Shown: piece after piece, positions 37,915 through 49,803 of the stretch | Position numbering within the stretch: position 1 is the stretch's first letter | How the letters are laid out: each line of letters starts with the position of its first letter | NCBI RefSeq assembly: GCF_002994745.2 | Contig: NC_037092.1 | Location: 72,639,823 to 72,703,822 of the forward strand | Origin: Rosa chinensis | Lineage: Eukaryota; Streptophyta; Magnoliopsida; Rosales; Rosaceae | Length of the DNA stretch: 64,000 bases | Reading direction: 5' to 3' | The notes under the pieces: model-generated | Told to the model about the DNA's origin: nothing | Databases searched by the model: none | Seen by the model: the letters and a program-made list of their open reading frames with translations, nothing else | Position numbers and translations under genes: made by a program

Positions 37915-38390
37915 TGTTAGAACCATATACATGCTCACAACATATGCACACAATCATAAAAGGGATTAAGGCTTACCTTCAGCAATCACTGGCATGGATT
38001 CCATCTTATGCAGCTGCAAACACAATCACTGAATATGGTCTTCTGTTACTTACCAACTTGCTTCTCAATGGACAGAACAATATGCAAAACGTCGGTAGTA
38101 ATCAGGGACCAATTCATCTGTATATATAGGAGACTTAACCCTCAAGAAGCTTCCCATTAAAGCTATCCATATCGGTTTAGGTTTCCTAGTTAGATTCTTA
38201 ATGTAACACTTCATTGTAGTCTTTCTTGCAGACTAAGAATAGGATTACTTACCTTAATGAATAGATACACTGCTTCATTAAGTTACAAGTATTGATTTAC
38301 AGTTTGTATCCATGTTAAACTAGGATTGATATTAAGCTAATCATCAATTACTTTATGATGATATGTGTTATGTCCATATTTGATCTTACA
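37915..38390 (-). repeat. Copia-2 3' LTR
   Basis: 476 bp, TG...CA. A TATA-like CTATATATA lies on the minus strand near 38119-38127. Confidence 0.95.
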
Positions 38391-39007
38391 ATCTCCCCCT
38401 TGGACTTACACATATCATGCTCGATGATTTGCACCAGAGAACATCAAAACCTACTTAACTTACTGAAGTGCGCGCCAGATAACAAACTCAAATCGAAAAT
38501 CCATTCCAACATGGTCAGATCACAGTTACTTATGCAGAGCAAGAAACAGTATACATTTTAACAAAAATGCAGAGTTTCAAAACCACAAACATAAGCTCCT
38601 GCAATCCACATATGTCAAACCAGAAGTGATACAATATATGTTAATGTGTATCAACAAGTAAACATATATTAGGTCCTACTTTATGTTTCTAAAACCAGAA
38701 ACTCAAGCAAATTTACTGAACACTGATGGCTTAAAATTATTGCTTGAACCTCAACATCATGCTATACATGATTTAAGTCATCTGATAGCAAGCATGATAT
38801 TCAAAACAAGATGATAATTTCCAAAACAAAACAATAAAGCTGCAGCAAAATCATATTTGGAAATACCTCGAAATTTTATTGATAATAATAAACTGCCATT
38901 ACAAATAAGTTGTGATAAACAAAAGTCAAAAATATCACAACTGAAAATACAAGAACTCAAGAACCTTAAAATTTTAAATTGCTCCAATTGGACTAACTCT
39001 ACTGAAC

Positions 39008-40710
39008 CTAAGCATCTAGATTAGCTAAAACTCCAATGCTTGTTGTATGCTTCTGGAATGCTGCTACTGACAAGGCCTTGGTGAAAGGATCTGCTAGCTG
39101 TGAATTTGTGTCAATACTCAAAACAGCTATTTCACCATGCTTTACTCTTTCTCTAACACTGTAATACTTTAGATCAATGTGTTTAGAATTATTTGATCTT
39201 TTACTGTTCTTGCTAAAGAAAACTGCAGCCTCATTGTCACAATAAATCACAAGTGTTCCAGCCACAATGTGACTCAATACTTTGGTTTGCAAGAGAAAAT
39301 TCCTAATCCAAAGTCCTTCATACACAGTTTCATATACTGCAATAAATTCGGCTTGCATAGTAGAAGTTGAAACAAGAGTTTGCTTCATGGTTTTCCAAGC
39401 AATAGCACCTCCTGCAAGCATGAATACATATCCACAAGTCGACTTCTTGGAGTCTGGATAATTTCCTGCAAAATCCGAGTCTGAGAATCCAATGAGTTTC
39501 AGGTCCTCCACTTGCCTATAAACTAGCATGTGGTTTTTAGTTCTCTGCAGGTATCTCAACACTTTCTTCCCAGCTACCCAATGTTCATGGCCTGGATTAG
39601 ATTGGAATCTTGACAAAATCCCTACTGCAAAAGACAAATCCGGCCTAGTGCAGACTTGTGCATACATGAGACTTCCTACAAGTCTGGCATAAGGCTTTGA
39701 CTCCATATTTTCTTTCTCAACATCACTATTGGGACTTTGCTTCTTGGTTAACTTATCTCCTTTGGACATGGGAACTTCTCCAGCTGCACACTTCTCCATA
39801 CCAAATCTCTTTAAAATTTTGGTAACATAATTCTGTTGAGACAAACCAAGTAGTCTCTGTGCTCTATCTCTTTTAATTTCAATGCCTAGTACATAGGATG
39901 CTTCTCCTAAGTCTTTCATGTCAAAATTCTTTGACAGAAAACTCTTGGTATCTTTAAGCAGTTTAATGTTACTGCTAGCCAAAAGTATATCATCTACATA
40001 GAGTACCAGAAAAATAAAATTGTTCCCAACTGTCTTCAAATAAACACATTCATCAACAAGATTTTCTGTAAATCCAAAAGTAGAAATCACAGAATCAAAT
40101 TTCTTGTACCACTGTCTAGAAGCTTGTTTAAGGCCATAAATTGATTTTCTTAACTTACACACTAAGTTTTCACTTCCAGCTTGTACAAACCCTTCTGGCT
40201 GCCTCATATAAATCACTTCATCTAGTTCACCATTTAAGAAAGCTGTTTTAACATCCATCTGGTGCAGCTCCATATCAAAATGAGCCACTAAAGCCATGAT
40301 TATCCTAAACGAGTCTTTTGTAGAAACTGGAGAAAAAGTCTCAGTAAAATCAATGCCCTCCTTCTGTGTAAAACCTTTGGCAACTAATCTTGCTTTATGT
40401 CTCTCTACATTGCCATTTGCATCTCTTTTGGTTTTGAAAACCCATTTACAACCTATAGGCTTCTGGTTGGGGTCAGGTTCAACTAATTCTCAAACTGCAT
40501 TTTGATTCATGGAATTAATTTCTGCTTCCATTGCTTGCTGCCATTGATGAGATTCACTACTTTCAATGGCCTGATTAAATGTAGTTGGATCATTGTCCTC
40601 TGCACAATCCATTTCAATTTCTGCTTCTTGTAGATAAACAATGGAGTCACTCTCTTCCCCCCCCCATAAGTTGGTTTTCTTGCTCTCTGTGATCTTCTAG
40701 GCAGAGCCAC
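39008..40710 (-). pseudogene. Copia-2 reverse transcriptase and RNase H, with one stop and one frameshift
   Basis: The frame 39008-40489 encodes most of RT and RNase H. It includes MDVKTAFLNGELDEVIYM, YGLKQASRQWY, the catalytic YVDDILLA (residues 100-107 counted from Met 40297) and RNase H motifs (SDSDFAG, TMQAEF, YCDNEAAV, HIDLKYY, LADPFTKAL). It ends near 39008, about 600 bp before the 3' LTR. An in-frame TGA at 40490-40492 replaces an expected Trp codon. Further upstream a C9 run (40657-40665) shifts the frame so that the linker RRSQRARKPTYGG is out of phase with RT. The RT core itself is intact. Confidence 0.9.
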
Positions 40711-40727
40711 TGGAGGATTTTGAGGTT

Positions 40728-41035
40728 CAGTTACGTGGCCAGTTACTTGACCAGGTACAGTTACTTGGTCAGTTACATGGGCAGTGACTTGACCAGGTAC
40801 AGTTACTTGGTCAGTGACATGGTCAGTGACATGGGCAGTGACATGGGCAGTGACTTGACCAGGTACAGTTACTTGGTCAGTGACATGGTCAGTTACATGG
40901 TCAGTGACATGGGCAGTGACTTGACCAGTTACTCGACCAGATATAGTGACTTGGTCAGTGACATGGTCAGTTACTTAATAAGGGACAGGTACTTGGTCAG
41001 TTACATGACCAGTGACATGATCAGTTACATCTTGT
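40728..41035 (-). repeat. Copia-2 repeat block 1, in the integrase-RT linker
   Basis: About 300 bp of degenerate 12-bp units (GTNACxTGGxCA) encode, on the minus strand, a run of V-T-[D/G/A]-[H/Q] tetrapeptides interrupted by VPGQ. It lies between the end of integrase and the RRSQRARKP linker motif, in the same frame as integrase. A TAA (40975-40977) cuts the frame within the block. Confidence 0.95.
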
Positions 41036-43335
41036 TCTAAAGGCAATGCTACACTTATATTCTCATCTGACACAATTTCCTCAAAATCTGAGGTTAAATC
41101 CTCAAAATTTGTATTGTGAACTTTTTCACTTAGAAACCTTACTTGATGTGTTTCAAAAATTCTAGGTGAATGATGAGCAGAATATAATTTATAGCCTTTA
41201 GATTTATCTGGGTAACCTATAAAATAGCAACTAACAGTTTTGGGGTCAAGTTTATTCAAGCCTGGATTATAAATCCTAGCTTCTGCATGACATCCCCAAA
41301 CATGACAGTGATGAAGACTAGGTTTTCTGCCACACCAAAGCTCAAAAGCAGTATTTTCTATGGCTTTGCTAGGTGTCCTATTGCAAATATAATTTGCAGT
41401 TTTTAAAGCCTCACCCCACAGAAATTTAGGCAAACCCGTCGTACACATCATGCATCTAACCATGTTCAAAAGAGTCCTATTCTTTCTCTCTGCAACACCA
41501 TTCTGTTGTGGATTATAGGGTGTTGTGTATTGAGCTTTAATTCCATTGTCTTGCAAAAACAAGGCAAATGGACCCTTTTGTTGGCCGGATTCAGTGTACT
41601 TTCCATAGAACTCTCCCCCTCTATCTGACCTCACTGTTTTGATTTTCTTTTCTAGTTGATTTTCTACCTCAGACTTAAAGATTTGAAAGGCTTTCAATGC
41701 TTGTGCCTTTTCTGAAAGTAGATAAATATAACTGTATCTAGAAAAGTCATCAATGAATGTGATAAAATACACATTCCCACAGATAGTTTGATGCCTAAAT
41801 GGTCCACATATATCAGTGTGTATGAGTTCTAATAAATTTTGGCTTCTATATGCAGTTTCCTTTCTTGTGTTGGTTATTTTTCCTTTAAAACATTCCACAC
41901 AATCTGTTAGATCAGAAAAATCAAGTTCATTTAGGATTTTGTTTTTCACCAATATTTTCAGTCTCTCTTTTGAAACATGGCCGAGTCTTCTATGCCATAA
42001 AAATGCAGACTTTTCATTTAGCTTGGTTCTCTTAACACCTGTTAAAGTGCTAGTACTGTTTGTGTTATCTTCAACAAGTAAAATTTCTTGTTGAGCCATT
42101 GAACAACTTAACTTTAAATAATCATTCGAGATAACACCAGAACCAATTTGAACAGAATTTTTAGAAATAAGAATTCCATTACTATCAATAACAAGTCTAC
42201 AACCAGATTTTACTAAAAGAGAAACTGAAACCAAATTCCTTCTCATGGAAGGTACATAAAAAACATTGTCCAAAACTAACAATTTTCCTAATCCTAAATC
42301 GAGCTTTAAGGTTCCAATAGCCTTGACTGCCACTCTCATGCCATTGCCTACACACAAGTTCACTTCATCACTTTTTGGGATTCTCCTCCTTATGAATCCC
42401 TGCAAAGAATTAGTAATATGAATAGGTGAGCCTGAATCTATCCACCAAGACTGTGGTTCAACATTTATAAGATTAATTTCTAAAGAAAAAACTGTATTAG
42501 AAAAAATCTTACCCTTTTTGGCTAACCAATTTTTATAGCCAGTGCAGTCCTTTTTCATGTGTCCTACTCTTTTGCAAAAGTAGCACTTGAACCTAAATGG
42601 CCTATTTTCCTTGGCCACTGCAGCTGTTGAACTCTTAGTTATGGCTTTGATAGGCTTGAGCTTATTTTGGGGCTTTTTCCTTTTAGGCTTCTCAATGAGG
42701 TTAATGGTTGTAGCAGGTTCCTTTTCTTCCTTGATCCTAGATTCTTCATCCACACAGATGGATATAAGTTCATCTAGAGTCCAGTTTCCCTTTTGAGAGT
42801 TGTAACTGGTCCTAAGATGACTAAAACTGTTAGGCAAGGAATGTAGCGCATAATGCACTACCTGCTCATCCCTAACCCCCATCAAGAGCTCCCTGAGTCT
42901 GCCATTTATATTGATCATCTTCATAATATGCTCTCTAACTCCCCCTGAACCCATGTACTTCAAATCATGAAACTCATTGGTTAGCCTAGCAGCTTCTGCC
43001 TTTTCACTTTCTTTAAACTTAGCACCTATGAGTTCCAAAAAATCTGATGCTAGCTCAGGTTCTTCTATACTTCCTCTGACAGTCTTGGACATAGAGGTAC
43101 GAATGAGGTTCTTAGCCATTCTATTGGATCTATGCCACTTCTTATAAAGATCAGTTTCCTTCTTAGTGCTCTTTTCAGTTAACTCTGCAGGTTTGTCCTC
43201 AGTGAAGCAATAGTCTATGTTCTCATGCATTCCCATATAGTTCTCTACCGAATCTAGCCAAGCTCTATAGTTGGTTCCAGTTAGCATCAAGACACTGTTC
43301 AAGTTCATGTAAGAGTTACCTAAGGAGCAAAACAA
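40975..43335 (-). CDS. Copia-2 gag-protease-integrase polyprotein
   Basis: A 786-codon frame. Gag occupies residues ~10-290 (LTGTNYRAWLDSVENYM; zinc knuckle CYFCKRVGHMKKDC at 251-264). Protease has the active-site DSG at 300-302 (WWIDSGSPIHIT). Integrase has the HHCC zinc domain (LWHRRLGH from ~446, C479 and C482) and core catalytic residues D508 (HTDICGP), D571 (SDRGGEF) and E616 (GVAERKNR). The likely true start is Met10 (43308) rather than the first Met. The C-terminus ends inside repeat block 1 (...VTDHVTGHVTDQVPVPY) at a TAA, cutting it off from RT. Expression would start at the 5' LTR at 44624-45095. Confidence 0.95.
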   Translation of the reverse strand: MFCSLGNSYMNLNSVLMLTGTNYRAWLDSVENYMGMHENIDYCFTEDKPAELTEKSTKKETDLYKKWHRSNRMAKNLIRTSMSKTVRGSIEEPELASDFLELIGAKFKESEKAEAARLTNEFHDLKYMGSGGVREHIMKMININGRLRELLMGVRDEQVVHYALHSLPNSFSHLRTSYNSQKGNWTLDELISICVDEESRIKEEKEPATTINLIEKPKRKKPQNKLKPIKAITKSSTAAVAKENRPFRFKCYFCKRVGHMKKDCTGYKNWLAKKGKIFSNTVFSLEINLINVEPQSWWIDSGSPIHITNSLQGFIRRRIPKSDEVNLCVGNGMRVAVKAIGTLKLDLGLGKLLVLDNVFYVPSMRRNLVSVSLLVKSGCRLVIDSNGILISKNSVQIGSGVISNDYLKLSCSMAQQEILLVEDNTNSTSTLTGVKRTKLNEKSAFLWHRRLGHVSKERLKILVKNKILNELDFSDLTDCVECFKGKITNTRKETAYRSQNLLELIHTDICGPFRHQTICGNVYFITFIDDFSRYSYIYLLSEKAQALKAFQIFKSEVENQLEKKIKTVRSDRGGEFYGKYTESGQQKGPFALFLQDNGIKAQYTTPYNPQQNGVAERKNRTLLNMVRCMMCTTGLPKFLWGEALKTANYICNRTPSKAIENTAFELWCGRKPSLHHCHVWGCHAEARIYNPGLNKLDPKTVSCYFIGYPDKSKGYKLYSAHHSPRIFETHQVRFLSEKVHNTNFEDLTSDFEEIVSDENISVALPLEQDVTDHVTGHVTDQVPVPY

Positions 43336-43734
43336 AAATTCGTGTGAGTTCTCAATTTGTAAAGAAAATAACTTTAAGTTTTCTGTGTTTTATTTAGCTT
43401 TAAGCAACCAAAACAAGAACATACAGAAAACCTGAACAATCCATACTTGCATTCATATCAGTCCATAACCAAAAATAATGTTAAGCAACACTTTTGAGCA
43501 GAAGCATAACATCCTGGAGTTCTTTATCAATATACCATGTTCAATGAAAACAAGTTATCCAAAGAAATTTATCCACATCTTTAGACAGAAGAAAAATTTC
43601 TAAGTATCCGTATTTATTTTCATCAAGCACGCATATTGCTGTTTTGTATTCTAAAACCATACTTGATCACTTCTTTGGAAGATAAAACTGAAGCATAGTT
43701 TTAAAACACAAAACACAATTTCAGTTTTGTTACT

Positions 43735-43912
43735 CGATCAGTTACGTGGTCAGTGACCTGACCAGTTACGTGGTCAGTGACCTGACCAGTTACGTGGTCA
43801 GTGACCTGACCAGTTACGTGGTCAGTGACCTGACCAGTTACGTGGTCAGTGACCTGACCAGTTACATGGTCAGTGACATGACCAGTTACATGGTCAGTGA
43901 CCTGATCATTGT
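43735..43912 (-). repeat. Copia-2 repeat block 2, in the leader upstream of gag
   Basis: Seven or so near-identical 24-bp units (GTCAGTGACCTGACCAGTTA plus CGTG) lie 400 bp upstream of gag. On the minus strand they too can be read as V-T-D-H-V-T-G-Q. Each unit contains the inverted pair CTGACCA...TGGTCAG, which could fold as a 7-bp stem. Confidence 0.95.
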
Positions 43913-44430
43913 TTTCTGCCAACATCAATGAAGAATGCTTTGTGCATCATAATCACTTATGCCAACAGAAAACCACAAAACTCATGAGCTTTTAACTTTA
44001 TATTCTACCCAGATTCATCCTTGTAAGAAAATTAAGCTCTCGTATCTGTCAATTTTAATTGTGTAAACAAATTCTGGGAGATTTTTGTTCTTCATGCAAT
44101 TTTACACAATCACAGATACAATACCATATCATCAATCAATTCATCATGCATATTCAAGCACAATCAAAATTGTTTCGATTCCAAGAAACCACAGAACAAT
44201 CAAGAAATTGTAAATTTCATCCGGTCACCATCTACTCTAACCTAACGCACGCTGGGAATGCAACTAGTGTTCTTGAGCACAATCAAAATTCAATTATCAT
44301 GCTATGAATCGAAATCAATTTCCATAGAAAAACCTGTTTTTGCTTTTTCCCCAATTTGCTGCTAAAATCACAGCGGAAGCGTGAATTTGATAATTAACCA
44401 GATGCAGCAATCGACTTATGTAACTTACTT

Positions 44431-44511
44431 TGATCAGGTACATGACCAGTGACATGGTCAGTTACCTGATCAGTGACTTGGTCAGTTACCTGACCAGTTA
44501 CTTGATCCGTA
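44431..44511 (-). repeat. Copia-2 repeat block 3, near the primer-binding site
   Basis: About six 12-bp units of the same repeat lie within 200 bp of the 5' LTR. They translate on the minus strand as VTGQVTDQVTDQVTDHVTGH. Confidence 0.9.
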
Positions 44512-44609
44512 AAGCAAAAACCCTTTTTTTTTTTTTTTGTGTTTGTTTTGCAAAACCCTAAAACGATCTTGATGCCAAGCAAAAAGTTCATTCATATTTG
44601 TGAGCCTAT

Positions 44610-44621
44610 GCTCTGATACCA
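44610..44621 (-). other. Copia-2 primer-binding site (initiator tRNA-Met)
   Basis: TGGTATCAGAGC on the minus strand, two bases after the 5' LTR end, complements the 3' end of initiator tRNA-Met. Confidence 0.95.
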
Positions 44622-44623
44622 AT

Positions 44624-45095
44624 TGTTAGAACCATATACATGCTCACAACATATGCACACAATCATAAAAGGGATTAAGGCTTACCTTCAGCAATCATTG
44701 GCATGGATTCCATCTTATGCAGCTGCAAACACAATCACTGAATATGGTCTTCTGTTACTTACCAACTTGCTTCTCAATGGACAGAACAATATGCAAAACG
44801 TCGGTAGTAATCAGGGACCAATTCATCTGTATATATAGGAGACTTAACTCTCAAGAAGCTTCCCATTAAAGCTATCCATATCAGTTTAGGTTTCCTAGTT
44901 AGATTCTTAATGTAACACTTCATTGTAGTCTTTCTTGCAGACTAAGAATAGGATTACTTACCTTAATGAATAGATACACTGCTTCATTAAGTTACAAGTA
45001 TTGATTTACAGTTTGTATCCATGTTAAACTAGGATATTAAGCTAATCATCAATTACTTTATGATGATATGTGTTATGTCCATATTTGGTCTTACA
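44624..45095 (-). repeat. Copia-2 5' LTR
   Basis: 472 bp. Its partner is 37915-38390. Confidence 0.95.
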
Positions 45096-45100
45096 TAACT

Positions 45101-47228
45101 TCCTGCAAAAATTAGGCTCCATACTCCCGCTGGTTAAAGAAATATGAATTTCCAAAGTCAACCTACAGTAATTTCTTTCTGCTCTGACTCTCCAGTATTC
45201 CACTCAATAACTTTTACCATTCCAAATGCAAAATCCTTTTACAGGAGAATACTAGACATAGAGAAGTACAATCCCACAAAATTTCAGAGCTTATGCTCTT
45301 CTCAGGTGAGAGATATAGATTTTCAAAGTCAGTTGATACTTTGACACAAAATTGCACAGCACCCAATTTAATTTCCTAGTTCTATCCCTGTGCATGCCAA
45401 TAATTCCACGCCAACTTCAAACATCATATTTACATCATCTTGCTAGTAAGCATGTCACGGTGACCGTATATGAATTACACTAACTACTTCCTGTATTTTC
45501 CAATCAAGTGTCACCATACTATAAAAATGTTGATCAAAGCGAAAACCAATATCTCAACAGATTAATCTATTACTACCAATAATGACATCAAGGTAGTAAA
45601 ACTCACTCAATTTTTTCAAAACAACCCACTACATGTATTTTTACACAAACAACAATGCAAACAGATTCCAAAATGAAACAGCCTTCACCAATTTTTTTTA
45701 TATTGAACAATATCCTTGATAGGGAAACAAAAGACACTCGTCCAACACCTTGGCTCACACAAAGTGACACCCGAATTCGAACTTGGTCCCACCATGTAAC
45801 GATCCAATTTCTCAAATTTATCATCACTGAAATACGTCACTCGAAAGACAAACAACAATATGTCTCACCCAATATAACTAGAGTTCTGGTCAAGCCTTAA
45901 CTTGAAATATTCCCGGAGCCAATTGGAAAACTTATTTCCGTTAAGTTACTCCTCTAACTACTCTTATAAGATTACGACTCTCCTATCTAGCTAAAGCTAC
46001 ATCAAGAACCTATCACAATTCAACCTTCAAGGCTCCACTATTCAGAACTCGAATCATATTTCATGTTGCATAGTAATTCCGCTAGAATAACTAGAGATAA
46101 CCAACGATATCTCAACCAACAATCCCTTAAATTTCATTGAACCACATCAGAATCGAATAACCAAAGACTCTCACTTACACAAAATTGCATACGGAGAGTT
46201 GGAATCAACTCTCCAAACTAACAATTTGGACCAATGTCAAAACTTTATTGCAAGACTCCAATCATCCTTCTAATATATCAACTTCAAAAGCTCATTCTTT
46301 ATCCGTCTTTCTGCACGTTACAATTTAAATCAAAGTATTTAAAGCTCACTTTCATCTCTTCTGAACCGACTACGTCTAGATGCCATGGTCGGTTCAACGA
46401 CCCAAAAATGACAAATTTTGAAAATTTCATTCTACTTACAACTCTCATTTACTGTCATTACTTCCACTTCTCACTTACCTCCATCAATGACCAGAGTTAC
46501 TTGAAAACACAATATCTAGTCATAAAAATCTAAAATATTCATTTAGTTTTCTCTATTGCCCACAAGAAAGTGATACGTATATGACCCTGTCATAATGTGT
46601 ACAATTGGAAAAGTTTCAATCTAAATTTCTCTGCAAATAGTTTCCAACACTGAGATTCTCAAAGAATCTCCAACAAATTTCAGTAATTTTTCAAATGTTA
46701 CTTAACAACCGATCACATCACAAGACACATTTTCCGAACCTTGGTTTGAAGTCAGAACCACCATTATTACCAAATCTATTTCCACCAACAATCCTGATTT
46801 CAAAACAATTATAATATATAGAGATAGCCCAAAACTATGGTTGCTCATGTCCAACAATTAAGCATAAAATCAAACTGCGGTCTTGTATCTTAAATCCTGC
46901 CTTATTAGCATCGGGGAGAACTAATCACAATTTTCCTCGAATCACATTTCGCAGTACAACTCAATCATGTAGAGTACTCATGCTCTACCATCACCATGGA
47001 AAGGTAGAAGTAAGGTAAATGATCTGATACGACGTGAAATCCTATAAGGTCGGCGTACATGAGGCATAGTACCTGAAATAAAATCAACTAGACATGTACC
47101 TTGCACACTTGATGAGTACGTCAGCACCAAAGAGTATATGATGGGGAACCGCTGCAGTCGGGCCATCACTCGAGAGGTACTGAGTAACATCAAGCATAAA
47201 AGGTAACAAGTTATAGAATCTGACAACA
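45101..47228 (-). other. LARD-2 internal region (5' part), no coding sequence recognised
   Basis: This corresponds to where gag should lie on the minus strand. Only short frames occur (for example 45603-45827) and none shows a zinc knuckle or capsid motif. Confidence 0.5.
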
Positions 47229-47232
47229 TAAT

Positions 47233-47244
47233 GCTCTGATACCA
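47233..47244 (-). other. LARD-2 primer-binding site (initiator tRNA-Met)
   Basis: TGGTATCAGAGC on the minus strand, three bases after the LTR end (GTCCTGTCA). Confidence 0.95.
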
Positions 47245-47247
47245 AAT

Positions 47248-49798
47248 TGACAGGACCCACCCCGGGTTTCACCCTGAAACCCGAAGAGGCCCTGCGGGGC
47301 CCACCTTAGAAAGAATTCTACTAAGAATTTGGCAGAACTTCCCCCGAAAGTGGACTACCCACAACCTAAAAAACGCACAAAACGCTTCAAGCAAACCAAC
47401 TTTATACTCCTGGAGCCACCCTGCTCCCAATTTACCATCAACTCCACTTTCACAAAACACAAAACTCAACTTAACAATACTAATCCCAAAGGTTATCAGA
47501 GCAATACTAATACACAAGGATATAAAAAGAAGAGTAAAGGATCAAGGGATCCTACAATGCGGAAGTAGCGACAACTATGCCTCAAATGTCTTGTACGCCC
47601 GACCTCCACTAATTCGCCTGCAAACTGGGCATTTGAAACCGAAGGGCCCAGGGGAAAGTAATTTAAAACACGTTAGAGTGAGTGGACAAAAATAAATAAA
47701 TAAGATCATTCAAATGAAAGTAAAGCTTTAATACTTTCCCATATGTTCATCTTTTTTAAAAAAACCCTTGATGCATGTAACATGGATAAAACATATTTCT
47801 CGCAACACAAAAATTCGTGAAAACATTCCAGCCCCGCTGGTCAAAAGAAATCGAGCTAGCCCCGCTAGCTGAAGGTATCAATCAAATATGGGGAAGAAGT
47901 TTTCACCATACAAATAAGGGAGCCTCCCAGGCTCGGGTCGGAGCATCCCACACTCTAGAGCATCCCATGCTCTGCTCTACTCACCCACGAACACATAGTA
48001 AGCAGAGAGGAGTACTAATAGGCTAGCTAGCAATAAATATGACAACCTAGGTATGGTGGTTTAAAACCATATGAAAACTCGAAAATCAGTAAGGCTTCCC
48101 CAATACTCACGAGAAAAGACATATTCCAACGACGTGGCCCCGCACGCCAAAATAATCTCGAATTCATAAACCATTAGGCGAGAAATAATCAATAAATATA
48201 ATTCCATCGAAAATCCCATTTTCGAAAAATATTCCAGAAATCTCAATATCGACGAATAGAAATGCATTATAAATTTCCAGAAATCACCTCGGAAAATAAT
48301 TCGTCGAAAATCATGATTTCAAATAAAAGCCATATATCGGAGATACTTATCGAAGGCTCAAAATCCATTTCCGAATCATAATTGAAAATAATTCATAATT
48401 AATCTCCGAAAATCAAATCATATTTCCGAAAATAAATCATAAATCCAAATCCGAGCATAATAGATTCGTAACCGAAATTCATATGGAAAAAAAATGTCAA
48501 AATTATAATCCAAGGCAAAATATTCTGCTCAATAAATAAAATGATAATTAAATTAATCAATAATTTCAAAATAAATGAATGCATCATTATTTAAAACAAA
48601 AGTCCACTCACAGCATATGGCTAAGCTTGTCGTTTATTCGAAGTTTCCTCAAATGGCGGTTTCTCACGTCCTGTACAAAAATAATCGCGCGTAAGCAAAA
48701 TGATTACAGGACGGAAATTAACTTTACGATAATTAAAACGAATTTCTAATCGTCACCTTTAATCTCTACTCCTTCAATTCTCCTGAGATTTAATCCAAAC
48801 TTCACCAACAAATTCTATTCGTCGATTTACAAATTCTAAGATGAATTCCAAAGAAATCCAACGGTCGGATTCTTGTAAATCGATAACCGAAACTCTTAAT
48901 TTTTAGAAATTCATAATCGATTCAAAACTCCTCCAATCTTCACCAAACTTTACATATAATCTCTGCAATATTTATGTGATTTAACTAACTAAAAAAAAAA
49001 ACAGTATTTAAATTATTGTTCATACACCGCACTATTCATGCTCCTCCTCCAGCCACCAAATTTCATCCACAGCATCATCTCAACATTTCCAATAACTTTC
49101 TCAACTGTGACAAAGTTAGAAAATACCTTGAAGTGGCCGAACAATTAAGCACTCCGATGTACAGTGAAATTTTCCAATTATGCTTTCTTCCTCCATGCTT
49201 CGATCTGGGTTATGAAACTTGGCGAGCATGAAGAGTGGCTCAAGGCACTTCTAATGGACATGGGTTTATGACCGGAGGTGGCCGGATATCGGCGTTGACC
49301 AATTTGCTACAGTAAAAATGTTGGCTTCGATATCCACATTTCCGGCCAAATCGCAGTAAACAACTCCCACATGCGTGTTAAGGAGGAGGAGATGAGTCTA
49401 TCGATGCTCGCAGCTAGCCATTTGGTGGCCTAGAGGTGGAGAAAGAGAGAGTTGCAGAAGAGAGACAGAGAGAGCATAGGGAAAGAGAGAGAAAAGAAAG
49501 AAAAGTTACCCGACTACAGTAACTTTTCAAATTTATACTAATCCACCATAAACAGTAACTTTTATATTTCACTTATAACTTTCGCATATGAACTCCGATT
49601 TTTACGAACCAAGTATGCACACGTTCGGTTTAACGTCCTCTACGACTTTCATGAAGAAAAGTTTTTCAAATTTTGGCCCGAACAAAAAGTCGATTTTTCG
49701 GGCCACCAAACTTATCGAAACAACTAAAATGTAACCGAAATCGTTAACTTTCATTTTTCCACAAGTAAACAAATGACATTTTGGTTCGGGGCGTAACA
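47248..49798 (-). repeat. LARD-2 5' LTR, with the empty CACTA site
   Basis: 2551 bp, and nearly collinear with 29949-35873. At about 48000-48020 it shows the uninterrupted sequence agcagagaggagtac where the other LTR holds the CACTA element. Confidence 0.95.
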
Positions 49799-49803
49799 CA
49801 ATG

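Larger units (their letters stand above)
37915..45095 (-). mobile_element. Copia-2: young Ty1/copia element inside LARD-2 (minus strand)
   Basis: TAACT flanks it at 37910-37914 and 45096-45100. LTRs are 37915-38390 and 44624-45095. By eye they differ at four positions plus one 4-bp indel (ggattgatatt / ggatatt). On the minus strand the 5' LTR is followed by the initiator-Met primer site. The 3' LTR is preceded by AAGGGGGAGAT. Gag-protease-integrase and RT-RNase H are both recognisable. It carries three blocks of a 12/24-bp tandem repeat. Three lesions in the polyprotein make it non-autonomous now. Confidence 0.95.
29949..49798 (-). mobile_element. LARD-2: coding-free gypsy-type element with 2.5-kb LTRs (minus strand)
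   Basis: CAATG flanks it at 29944-29948 and 49799-49803. On the minus strand the 5' LTR (47248-49798) begins TGTTACGCCCCGAACC and ends GTCCTGTCA, followed by the initiator-Met primer site. The 3' LTR (29949-35873) is preceded by the purine tract TAAGGTGGGGAGAT. Such ends (GGACGAAATTT...GGTGGGGAGA then TGT-ACxCCCC) are those of plant chromovirus-type Ty3-gypsy elements. After subtracting Copia-2 the internal part is about 4.2 kb and shows no gag or pol. Confidence 0.9.

Noticed and set aside
40720..41040. Plus-strand frame of repeated TRYSYLVSDM peptides
   Set aside because: It is the antisense of the Copia-2 repeat block 1; the coding strand is minus.
43735..43912. Possible CRISPR-like or operator array of palindromic repeats
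   Set aside because: Units are contiguous, lack spacers and recur in the coding linker of the same element.
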